Below, one piece after another: positions 15,342 through 21,601 of a DNA stretch of 36,179 nt. Under the pieces are notes generated by a model. It was not told the origin of the DNA. It saw nothing but the letters and a program-made list of their open reading frames with translations, and made no database searches. A program made the position numbers and the translations under genes. Source of the DNA: Patescibacteria group bacterium (GTDB lineage: Bacteria; Patescibacteriota; Minisyncoccia; Portnoybacterales; GWB1-42-6); the NCBI GenBank assembly GCA_018818145.1, contig JAHIST010000036.1:1-36179 (forward strand), in the 5' to 3' direction. Positions within the stretch are counted from its first letter, which is position 1; every line of letters begins with the position of its first letter.

Positions 15342-15890
15342 TTAATGGGGCAGATTAGCAATAAGACTGGTAAATATGGGATGTTGGCTTAAAAATTTAT
15401 ATTCCAGCAATTTGTTCACGATAAAAAAATCTTTGATTTCCGAGGACAGCTCTTTGGGTCCGGTGAATAAATCTTGGGCTTGTTTTATCGAATCCTTAAA
15501 ATATTCGCTCAAACTCTCAGTATCCACTTTTTGTTCCAAATAATTAATTATTTTTTTGAATTCTCCTCTGTCCAGCCATACCCCGTGACAGGAATTACAG
15601 ACGTCTACTTGAATATCTGATTTATTATAATTAACTTGATATAGATTTTTATCGCAAACCGGACAAATCTTTCCTGAAAAAACAACCTTAAAGCCTTCTT
15701 TGTTTTTCCAAAGGTCAATATCAAGCCATTCTAAAAATTTATCCTCCTCGGCTACCGTCTTACTCAATTCATCGCGATTAAACCAAAGTCCTTGACATTG
15801 GTCGCACCTGGCGACTTTAGTTTTATGAAATGCAATCTGCCTTAAACTATCACTTTTACAATTTGGACAAACCAAAATATTTTTTTCCAT
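15342..15890 (-). CDS. Protein with two TFIIB-like zinc ribbons
   Basis: 182 residues. Two zf-TFIIB units are clear: CPNC...CDQCQGLWFNRDEL (about 8-42) and CPVC...CNSCHGVWLDRGEF (about 76-111). In this family each pair of CxxC holds a zinc ion, and the GxWxxxxE end is the signature. The C-terminal 65 residues are helical (YLEQKVDTESLSEYFKDS) and may bind a partner. Such proteins are common and uncharacterised. The start at 15890 overlaps the CATATG region with no obvious ribosome binding site. Confidence 0.85.
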   Translation of the reverse strand: MEKNILVCPNCKSDSLRQIAFHKTKVARCDQCQGLWFNRDELSKTVAEEDKFLEWLDIDLWKNKEGFKVVFSGKICPVCDKNLYQVNYNKSDIQVDVCNSCHGVWLDRGEFKKIINYLEQKVDTESLSEYFKDSIKQAQDLFTGPKELSSEIKDFFIVNKLLEYKFLSQHPIFTSLIANLPH

Positions 15891-15936
15891 ATGAAGGATT
15901 CCTTTTTTATTATAATTTATTTCTTAACTTACGAGG

Positions 15937-16009
15937 TCCAGGGGGTAGGAGTCGAACCTACCTGAAACGGTTTTACAGACCGCCGCATCGACCGCTCTGC
16001 CACCCCTGG
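15937..16009 (-). tRNA. tRNA-Tyr (anticodon GUA), archaeal style
   Basis: Acceptor CCAGGGG pairs perfectly with CCCCTGG, so the first pair is C1:G72. D arm GCAGAGCGGTCGATGC, anticodon arm GCGGT-CTGTAAA-ACCGT (GUA), five-base variable loop TTCAG, T arm GTAGG-TTCGACT-CCTAC, discriminator A, no full CCA encoded. Bacterial tRNA-Tyr normally starts with G1:C72 and has a long variable arm; both features are absent. Confidence 0.93.
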
Positions 16010-16019
16010 GTCTAAATAA

Positions 16020-16131
16020 CCAGTATGTGCAAGAGTCGCCCCGCAGCAGCGGGGTTACAGACCGCCGCATCGACCGCTCTGCTTGCCTCGCCGAAGTCCC
16101 GCAGACGGGACGAAGGCGGGCCACCTCCTGG
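16020..16131 (-). pseudogene. tRNA-Tyr copy broken by two hairpin insertions
   Basis: 16055-16082 is identical over 28 bases to 15973-16000 in the intact tRNA-Tyr (D arm plus 5' half of the anticodon arm). The copy begins with CCAGGAGGTGG and ends with a CGACTC...CTGG remnant. After position 9 or so a 38-base hairpin (GTCCCG-CAGA-CGGGAC core, 16085-16122) is inserted. Directly after the anticodon, CCCCGC-AGCA-GCGGGG (16039-16054) replaces the 3' half of the arm. It cannot fold as a tRNA. Confidence 0.75.
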
Positions 16132-16207
16132 CTATTATAATTCTTAATAAAATTCTACCATCTTTTACATATAAGTCCAGTCTAAACAAAAATACGGCTT
16201 ACTCAGC

Positions 16208-16255
16208 CATATCAACGAAGAGCCAGCGGCCCCGCTAAGCGGGGCGACCTATTTA
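16208..16255 (-). pseudogene. Remnant of a tRNA-Thr 3' half with hairpin
   Basis: On the minus strand TAAATAGGTCG, the palindrome CCCCGC-TTA-GCGGGG, then CCGCTGGCTCTTCGTTG. The last part matches the 3' portion of the neighbouring interrupted tRNA-Thr with the T arm deleted. With 16521-16550 it may be the two ends of one older tRNA-Thr. Confidence 0.4.
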
Positions 16256-16267
16256 CCCCGTTACATT
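16256..16267. repeat. Outer inverted repeat, left arm (mate 16507-16518)
   Basis: CCCCGTTACATT here and AATGTAACGGGG at 16507-16518 are a perfect 12-bp inverted pair around the interrupted tRNA-Thr. The right arm lies one base from the 5' end of that tRNA. Confidence 0.85.
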
Positions 16268-16334
16268 CGTTGAAGAGCCGAGGGCGAGATTCGAACTCGC
16301 GGCCAGCGGTTTACAAAACCGCTGCTCTACTTCA

Positions 16335-16348
16335 CCCCGCCATCTTTT
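16335..16348. repeat. Inner inverted repeat, left arm (mate 16428-16441)
   Basis: CCCCGCCATCTTTT here and AAAAGATGGCGGGG at 16428-16441 are a perfect 14-bp inverted pair. The right arm directly touches the 5' end of the inner tRNA-Thr. Confidence 0.9.
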
Positions 16349-16354
16349 ATCTAG

Positions 16355-16427
16355 AGCCACCTCTCGGGCTCGAACCGAGAACCTGATGCTTACAAAGCAA
16401 CTGCTCTGCCAATTGAGCTAAGGTGGC
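16355..16427 (-). tRNA. tRNA-Thr (anticodon UGU), intact, nested in another tRNA-Thr
   Basis: Acceptor GCCACCT/AGGTGGC, D arm GCTC-AATTGGCA-GAGC, anticodon arm GTTGC-TTTGTAA-GCATC (UGU; one U-U mismatch), T arm CTCGG-TTCGAGC-CCGAG, discriminator U, no CCA encoded. All expected tRNA elements are present in 73 bases. Confidence 0.93.
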
Positions 16428-16520
16428 AAAAGATGGCGGGGCAAGCTGCCGCCCCGACACGACGTCGGGGCGAGCCTCGCCCTTTTGGGCGGGAGCTACC
16501 TCGGCAAATGTAACGGGGCG

Positions 16521-16550
16521 GGCAAAACCGTTGCTCTGCCATTGAGTCCC
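16521..16550 (-). pseudogene. tRNA-Thr-like fragment (D arm and 5' anticodon arm)
   Basis: Minus-strand GGGACTCAATGGCAGAGC followed by AACGGTTTTG reads as a D arm and the first half of an anticodon arm ending at TTTTG, where the outer repeat unit (CCCGCCCCGTTACATT) begins. The other side of that unit continues with TAAA, which would rebuild TTTTGTAAA. No acceptor half is seen before it. Confidence 0.45.
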
Positions 16551-16631
16551 GAAAATTACAAAATCTAAGATTTTGATAATTTTCGAGGATCCTCGACAAT
16601 TCTAAAAATCAAAGATTTTCGAATTGTCGAG
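16551..16631. repeat. Two tandem long palindromes
   Basis: CGAAAATTA-C-AAAATC-TAA-GATTTT-GA-TAATTTTCG (16551-16585) is followed by CTCGACAATTC-T-AAAATC-type arms closing with GAATTGTCGAG (16592-16631). Both share the AAAATC/GATTTT inner arm. They lie between the TPR gene and the tRNA-Thr fragment. Confidence 0.7.
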
Positions 16632-16682
16632 ACTACGCTGGCACATAGGTGTGAGATTCTATTTGGGCCACTCCTAAAAAGA

Positions 16683-17471
16683 CTAAGTAGCGCCTTGCTG
16701 TTTCTTTGCTCTCAACCCCTTAATCTCATTCAATTTATTTTTTACTTCTTCATCCTGCGGATTTAATTTGAGCGCCCTTCTGAAACAGGCTCGCGCGTCG
16801 CTATAATTTTTTTGATTAAGATATAAAAATCCCAGCGCCCGATACGCATCAACATCTTTGTGATTCTCGGCGATGCGATCAATGTGTTTTTTTTCTTCTT
16901 CGGTTACGGCTGTATTTTCTACGGCGGGCGAAACAACATTCGCCTCGCTATTTAAAATTTCTGGCTGAACCAATGGAATTACTTCGGCCGTCTCGCCATT
17001 TACCATCGCTTCAATTTTTTCTTTTAAAGCATTATCCTCTTCTTTGGCCACTTCCTGTTTAATTTTTTCCAAAGTTTCTGAAACCTCCACTTTATCAAGC
17101 CTTTCTAAAACCTGCAGTTTTTCTCTTTTTTTCAACCGCCGGTGCTCGCTCCAGGCGTGAGACCTGATCTTCCAAACTTGCGACTTTTCCCTTGATCGTT
17201 TAATCAGCCCGACAAAAAAATTATCTATTTTTAAAATAAAAAGTCTCAATCTGCGAAGGCTTTTCTCAAGCGACTCCAAGACCAACGGCCGATAGGTTGA
17301 ATACCTCAACGCCTTAATTTTGTTTTTTATTCCTTCAGCCAGGCTCGTTTGCGGCAAAGTCGGAAATTCCTCTGTTTTAACAAGCGTGGGGATTTTTCTC
17401 GCTATCATAAAAACCACCCCCGCAAAACCGCCGATAGCCAAAATTAAACCGACTATTGTCACCAAAGACAT
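16683..17471 (-). CDS. Membrane-anchored TPR protein
   Basis: 262 residues. An N-terminal membrane helix (about 4-24) is followed by a basic region (about 50-115), a Glu/Lys-rich stretch (about 118-160) and two tetratricopeptide repeats at the C-terminus: DAYRALGFLYLNQKNYSDA and ACFRRALKLNPQDEEVKNKL. TPRs mediate protein contacts; the basic part may touch RNA or the membrane surface. It starts nine bases after tsf, so it is in the rpsB-tsf unit. Exact role unknown. Confidence 0.75.
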   Translation of the reverse strand: MSLVTIVGLILAIGGFAGVVFMIARKIPTLVKTEEFPTLPQTSLAEGIKNKIKALRYSTYRPLVLESLEKSLRRLRLFILKIDNFFVGLIKRSREKSQVWKIRSHAWSEHRRLKKREKLQVLERLDKVEVSETLEKIKQEVAKEEDNALKEKIEAMVNGETAEVIPLVQPEILNSEANVVSPAVENTAVTEEEKKHIDRIAENHKDVDAYRALGFLYLNQKNYSDARACFRRALKLNPQDEEVKNKLNEIKGLRAKKQQGAT

Positions 17472-17480
17472 ATTTCAAGT

Positions 17481-17930
17481 TTAAATTTCAAAACGCACAA
17501 ATTTTATTACTTTAATATTCTCCCCCAATTTTCCGACAGCTTCATTGGTTAAGTCTTGGGCTGTCTGCTCGGGATTTTTGACAAATGGCTGTGCCAAAAG
17601 CTCTTCAACGTTTTGGGGATTCGTGGCCGAAATTTGCAGACACAGCTCGTGTGCCAGATTTTTGAAATTTTCATTGCGCGCCACAAAATCCGTCTCGCAG
17701 CCCAACTCCAGCAGAACGCCGATTTTTCCGTTGGTATGAATATAGGAATCTACCAAGCCGGCTTTAATTTGGCGCTCCGCTTTTTTTTCGGCCATGGCCG
17801 CGCCGCGCCTGCCCAAAATTTCCAGTGCTTTTTGCTCCTCGCCCTCAGCTTCTTCAAGGGCTTTCTTACACTCAATTATTGAGGCGCCTGTTTTGGCTCT
17901 TAAATTTTTTACCGCTTCTGCTGAAATCAT
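17481..17930 (-). CDS. tsf: Translation elongation factor Ts, short form
   Basis: 149 residues. The N-terminal UBA-like domain (about 1-55: VKNLRAKTGASIIECKKAL, GRRGAAMAEKKAER) and one core domain (about 56-149: YIHTNGKIGVLLELGCETDFVAR) are present. E. coli EF-Ts has 283 residues, so the second core subdomain and dimerisation module are missing, as in other short forms. The TDFVAR motif that enters EF-Tu is intact. It recycles EF-Tu-GDP. Order rpsB-tsf is conserved in bacteria. Confidence 0.93.
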   Translation of the reverse strand: MISAEAVKNLRAKTGASIIECKKALEEAEGEEQKALEILGRRGAAMAEKKAERQIKAGLVDSYIHTNGKIGVLLELGCETDFVARNENFKNLAHELCLQISATNPQNVEELLAQPFVKNPEQTAQDLTNEAVGKLGENIKVIKFVRFEI

Positions 17931-18006
17931 AAATTTCCTACCAATTACTAATTAAAACCAATTACTAATAAGAATATATAGGCAAGGCTGGCTATTGAGA
18001 AAAAAT

Positions 18007-18762
18007 CTAACTCTCTTTATTTTTCTTTTCTACGTCAACAACCGCCACCGGCTTCACCTCTTTTAAATTATTAACGATTGTTTCAACCAAAAGCTTGAGA
18101 GCGGAAGAAGCATCGTCATTGGCCGAAATAACATAGTCAACCATTGAAGGGTCGGCATTGGAATCACAAATAGCCGCTACCGGAATGTTTATCCTTTTGG
18201 CCTCTCTTATGGCCAAATTGTCTACTTTAACATCAATTACAAAAATGGCATTTGGCAATTTAACCAGATTTTTAATGCCTTCGAGCTGCCCGTGCAGTTT
18301 TGTCAGACGCTTTTGCAGCTGACCTCGTTCTTTTTTGGTATATTTTTCCCAGCCGCCGGTTTTTTGCTGTTCTTCAAGGTCTCGATAATACTGCAGCCGC
18401 TTGGTGATGGTTTTAAAATTTGTCAAAGTTCCGCCCAGCCAGCGCTCCGAAACATAGGGCCAGCCGAGGGTTTGTCCGGCCTGTTTAATAATGTTTTTAG
18501 CCGCTGGCTTTGTTCCTACCAGTAAAACCGTTCCGCCCCGCTGCAAGACAGAACGCATAAAAATTAAAGCCTCTTCAAGTTTTTTAGCGGTCTTTTCCAG
18601 GTCAAAAATGTGGACATCGGCTTTGGCCGTAAAGATATAGCGCTCCATTTTGGGATGCCAACGGGAAGTTTTGTGCCCAAAATGAACACCCGCCTCAAGC
18701 ATTTCCTGCGCCGACGGCAATCTCAATTCACCCTCCGTTTTGGTATTTTTTTCGTCAGTCAT
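18007..18762 (-). CDS. rpsB: 30S ribosomal protein S2
   Basis: 251 residues from the ATG at 18762; a TTG further upstream lies inside the promoter and is rejected. AGVHFGHKTSRWHPKM, IFDLEKTA, GTKPAAKNII, SERWLGGTLTNF, and DSNADPSMVDYVI are family signatures. S2 binds 16S rRNA at the head-body junction late in assembly. First gene of the rpsB-tsf-TPR unit. No clear Shine-Dalgarno sequence. Confidence 0.95.
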   Translation of the reverse strand: MTDEKNTKTEGELRLPSAQEMLEAGVHFGHKTSRWHPKMERYIFTAKADVHIFDLEKTAKKLEEALIFMRSVLQRGGTVLLVGTKPAAKNIIKQAGQTLGWPYVSERWLGGTLTNFKTITKRLQYYRDLEEQQKTGGWEKYTKKERGQLQKRLTKLHGQLEGIKNLVKLPNAIFVIDVKVDNLAIREAKRINIPVAAICDSNADPSMVDYVISANDDASSALKLLVETIVNNLKEVKPVAVVDVEKKNKES

Positions 18763-18783
18763 AGATTTATTTTTTATATATCC

Positions 18784-18812
18784 AGTATATCGCAAAAATT
18801 TAAAAAAGGCAA
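18784..18812 (-). promoter_or_regulatory. Predicted sigma70-type promoter for rpsB-tsf
   Basis: Minus-strand TTGCCT (18812-18807) and TATACT (18789-18784) with 17 bases between. It lies directly behind the terminator of the upstream gene and gives a leader of about 15 bases. Confidence 0.7.
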
Positions 18813-18823
18813 CCCTGAATATA

Positions 18824-18860
18824 AAAATCGGCTGGACCCCCGAGATGAGAGATCCAGCCT
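18824..18860 (-). terminator. Rho-independent terminator after the broken gene
   Basis: GGCTGGA and TCCAGCC pair around a purine/pyrimidine loop, and the minus strand continues with GATTTTTATATT. Confidence 0.7.
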
Positions 18861-18870
18861 AGTCATTTGT

Positions 18871-19985
18871 TTATCCACGGTACCAATCCTTTACTTCTTC
18901 GTCCTTTTTGATAACTATAGCAAAGGTCGGTATAGAACCATGAATAGTGTTGTTTTTCAAAACCCAGGTCTTAGTTATTTCTGACAACCGCTCGAATTGA
19001 GCTTTTTTCCCGACCGATAGGTCGCCTATCTCCGGGTTAAGATTGAAGGTAATTAAAAGATCCTTTTTTTTCGTTAACGAGACCATGCAGATAGAGACTC
19101 GCCTCATGCCCTATGTCTATTTTGGTAACGGCTTCTTTTTGAAAAACAGGAAACAGATTCTCGTTAATTGCTTCCCGAGCTTTCTCCAGTTCCGCCCGAA
19201 GTTCACGAACACACACAAGCCATTCGTCAACCTCCTGTGCTAATCTTCTCAAAAAAACTTTGCCTCCGAGTCCCATTTTTTATATTGCCCCACGTGCAGC
19301 AACAAATTGTAGCCTTCAATTTCCAACCACGCTCTTTGCGAGGAGATGCTGCGGCCTTTAGCAATCAACAGAATTCTTCTGAGCTCCGAAGGCATAGGCT
19401 CAACTATCCACCGCGACAAGGAATCATCGTCCCATTTCTCGTTCGTATGTTCCCTGATTATTGCCAGAATTTCTTTTCCTTCTGTTGGATGTATATATTT
19501 TCTCTTGTCCCGTGCCTTTTGATCGTAAACACAGCCACTACCCTCGTTGGCTGGCCTGACAACAGCGGCAATAAATCGAAAAGTGTCCATACTCTCTTCG
19601 TCCAAACTAGGTCGCCATTGCTTGATAACCCGCTTTAAAATATCCAGTTTGGTTTCAAGTACCGCGGGTTCCATATACGAAAACATATTCCCCTTGTCTT
19701 TAATTTCCTTTGATACAGGCAAATTAAAAAAATGTCGCGCATCAGTGTATCCAGAAACATCCGGTTGGCTCGCTTATCAGCCTCGGGCATGCTTAGATGC
19801 TCCAGCAACTGCTCTTTTTCAAATTCCTGATCGCGAAAAAGTTGCCCAAGATGTTCTATAAGCGTTTTCGCGGCCAAATCCAGATGGTTATTTGCTGCCA
19901 TCAACAAGCCTTGCACCGTTGCCTCTACCGGCGTCATAGAATGACGCTTGTCCTTCCCTGACTCTCCGCTAAATTCTTTGTTCAT
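18871..19985 (-). pseudogene. Unknown protein of about 370 residues, interrupted by three homopolymer frameshifts
   Basis: Four overlapping frames on the same strand read as one continuous protein if three runs change by one base: T7 at 19732-19726 (needs T8), T7 at 19257-19251 (needs T8) and A8 at 19071-19064 (needs A7). The joined protein starts MNKEFSGESGK with AAAGGAGG upstream, passes MRDIFFNLPVSKEIKD, KKWDSEAKFFLRRLAQEVDEW and LVNEKKDLLITFNLNPE without a break in character, and ends KDEEVKDWYRG before a terminator. It is mostly helical and soluble, with no recognised family. Possible explanations are sequencing error, a decaying gene, or slippage during transcription. Neighbouring genes with equally long runs are intact. 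Confidence 0.6.
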
Positions 19986-20139
19986 TTTTGCCTCCTTTTA
20001 CGGCCGCGGCCGTTTTTTCTCTTCCTCCGCAGAGAAAGAGCCCCAGCTTGAATCCTTGGATTCTGCCGAGAAAATTGATAAAAAGGACAATAAAACTAAT
20101 AGCCTTTATATATCACAATCGCTCGTCAATATCAAGGCG
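19986..20139. other. Divergent intergenic region with a perfect palindrome
   Basis: ACGGCCGCGGCCGT at about 20000-20013 is a perfect 14-bp palindrome, followed by TTTTTT on the plus strand. It lies 15 bases ahead of the broken gene's ATG, so it could be an operator. No coding signal is seen in the remainder. Confidence 0.4.
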
Positions 20140-20143
20140 GCGC

Positions 20144-20171
20144 TTGTCAAAACCGTATTTTGTGATAAAAT
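20144..20171 (+). promoter_or_regulatory. Predicted sigma70-type promoter for rpmE-prfA
   Basis: TTGTCA (20144-20149) and TAAAAT (20166-20171) with 16 bases between. The leader of about 130 bases holds repeat words CCCGAATGAC and ATTCG and a further TATAAT at 20252. Confidence 0.6.
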
Positions 20172-20305
20172 GGACAAAAGATAAAAGCGACCCGAATGAC
20201 GCTAATCTTCACCCGAATGACCCGAATATTCATTCGTGTGGGCGCATTCGTATAATGTCCTGATCCGCCAGCGGGCAGAGAAGGACTTATCGCTATTCGC
20301 GTGCT

Positions 20306-20566
20306 ATGAAAAAAGACATTCACCCAACCTATTATCCCGAAGCCGTTGCCAAATGCGCCTGCGGCAATACTTTTAAGGTCGGCTCCACCAAGCCCGAACT
20401 TAATGTTGAAATTTGTTCGGCCTGCCATCCTTTTTATACCGGCAAAGAAAAACTAATTGACACGGCCGGCCGCGTTGAAAGATACCGGAAACTGCAGACG
20501 AGAGGCAAAGAAATGCAAGCCAAAAAACCGGTTAAAAAAATCCGGGTTAAAAAACAAAAAAAATGA
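20306..20566 (+). CDS. rpmE: 50S ribosomal protein L31
   Basis: 86 residues, slightly longer than usual because of a Lys-rich tail (KKPVKKIRVKKQKK). The zinc form is shown by C17-A-C19 and C37SAC40. HPTYYPEA, GNTFKVGST and HPFYTGKEKLIDTAGRVE match the family. L31 bridges the central protuberance and the small-subunit head. Its stop overlaps the prfA start (ATGA), so the two are coupled. Confidence 0.95.
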   Translation: MKKDIHPTYYPEAVAKCACGNTFKVGSTKPELNVEICSACHPFYTGKEKLIDTAGRVERYRKLQTRGKEMQAKKPVKKIRVKKQKK

Positions 20567-21309
20567 ATGTGCAAAGCAAAGGAATTATAATGGAAATCCG
20601 CGCCGGAACCGGAGGCGAAGAAGCGGCTATTTTTGCGGCTGACCTCTTTCGAATGTATACTAAGTACGCCCAATCTCAAAATTGGGGTTTTTCTATTATA
20701 GACAAAAGTTTAACCACGCTGGGCGGAATTAAAGAAGTGGTAATAGAAATTAATGGCCCGGAAGTTTATAACCAACTTCAATATGAAAGCGGCGTTCACC
20801 GGGTACAGCGCGTGCCTAAAACCGAAAAAAATGGCCGGATCCATACCTCAACCGCTTCCGTGGCTATTTTGCCAAAGATTGAAGCCACCGAAATCAAAAT
20901 TAATTCGCAAGACATAAAGATTGATATGGCGCGCTCCTCGGGCCCGGGCGGACAAAACGTTAATAAACGATCCACCGCCGTTAGGATCACCCACTTACCG
21001 ACCAATATTGTTGTCTTTTCTCAAACCGAAAGATCTCAGCCGCAAAATAAAGAAATTGCTATGGAAATTCTACGAGCCAAGCTTTATGAGCGGGCCAACC
21101 AGCAGCAAATGTCACAATTAAGCCAGGAGCGGCGAGATCAGATTGGCACGGCTGATCGCTCCGAAAAAATACGGACATATAACTTTCCGCAAAACCGCCT
21201 GACCGACCATCGTATTGGCAAAAGCTGGCACGATTTAGAATCAATTATAGACGGCCGGCTCGAGACGGTTATTAAGGCATTCCGCAAAAACGAAGCTCCT
21301 AAAAATTGA
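20563..21309 (+). CDS. prfA: Peptide chain release factor 1 lacking domain 1
   Basis: 248 residues against about 360 in E. coli. The ATG overlaps the rpmE stop, and the frame begins only a few residues before ILEIRAGTGGDEA-like IMEIRAGTGGEEA, so the N-terminal domain 1 (about 100 residues) is absent by design rather than by truncation. RVPKTE (PxT stop-codon motif of RF1), GRIHTSTASVAILP, SGPGGQNVN (catalytic GGQ) and ERSQPQNKE are intact. It releases peptides at UAA and UAG. UGA is used as a stop in this window, so an RF2 is expected elsewhere. Confidence 0.9.
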   Translation: MNVQSKGIIMEIRAGTGGEEAAIFAADLFRMYTKYAQSQNWGFSIIDKSLTTLGGIKEVVIEINGPEVYNQLQYESGVHRVQRVPKTEKNGRIHTSTASVAILPKIEATEIKINSQDIKIDMARSSGPGGQNVNKRSTAVRITHLPTNIVVFSQTERSQPQNKEIAMEILRAKLYERANQQQMSQLSQERRDQIGTADRSEKIRTYNFPQNRLTDHRIGKSWHDLESIIDGRLETVIKAFRKNEAPKN

Positions 21310-21328
21310 ATGTCGCGGAGGGGGAAAA

Positions 21329-21393
21329 CCGGGTAGTGAAAATTCGGCATATAGAATTTGGCGTTGCGCGCCAGCCGAATTTCTACTACCCGG
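21329..21393. repeat. Long hairpin behind prfA
   Basis: CCGGGTAGTGAAAATTCGGC pairs with GCCGAATTTCTACTACCCGG over 20 bp with one mismatch and one G-U pair. A small TGGCG/CGCCA hairpin tops it. There is no T run, so a simple terminator is unlikely. Confidence 0.75.
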
Positions 21394-21460
21394 AAAGGTC
21401 GAAGAAATTAATCTAAAAATCTGCTCCCTCATTATCCCAAAGCTAAAAGCTATTTGTTTA

Positions 21461-21565
21461 GCCCCCACACCAGAATACCACAGGCGTCAGTCCATAGATG
21501 AATGGTTGGGTGCCCGAAATGGTATTGCCCCAATGACACGGAAGTAAGTCCGTGGTGTGGGGTTA
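21461..21565 (+). ncRNA. Candidate structured RNA element, unidentified
   Basis: CCCCACACCA (21463-21472) pairs with TGGTGTGGGG (21553-21562). Inside it AATACCA (21474-21480) pairs with TGGTATT (21520-21526), CCAT/ATGG forms a small hairpin at 21492-21505, and CACGGA-AGTAAG-TCCGTG at 21537-21554 competes with the closing stem. It lies 40 bases before the next start codon. It matches no riboswitch or ribozyme I know. It may equally be a DNA inverted repeat. Confidence 0.4.
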
Positions 21566-21601
21566 ACCCGCTTTGGTTTTAATAAAGGAACAGAAAAAAG
21601 A

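Larger units (their letters stand above)
16276..16505 (-). tRNA. tRNA-Thr (anticodon UGU) split in the D-loop by a 162-bp insert that carries another tRNA-Thr
   Basis: 5' part at 16505-16493 (GCCGAGG-TA-GCTC), 3' part at 16330-16276 (GTAGAGC-A-GCGGT-TTTGTAA-ACCGC, then T arm GCGAG-TTCGAAT-CTCGC, CCTCGGC, discriminator T). The acceptor halves pair over all seven bases, and the D stem GCTC/GAGC is intact. The two parts total 68 bases, so about five D-loop bases are missing or replaced. The insert (16331-16492) contains two GC-rich hairpins and the complete tRNA-Thr at 16355. Whether a mature tRNA is ever formed is unknown. Confidence 0.75.

Noticed and set aside
16331..16492. Insert in tRNA-Thr as a self-splicing intron
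   Set aside because: No group I or II core elements are visible; the insert carries a tRNA and hairpins instead.
21461..21565. 5S rRNA (ACACGGAAGTAAG word)
   Set aside because: The word is near the 3' end instead of the middle, and the remaining helices of 5S rRNA are absent.
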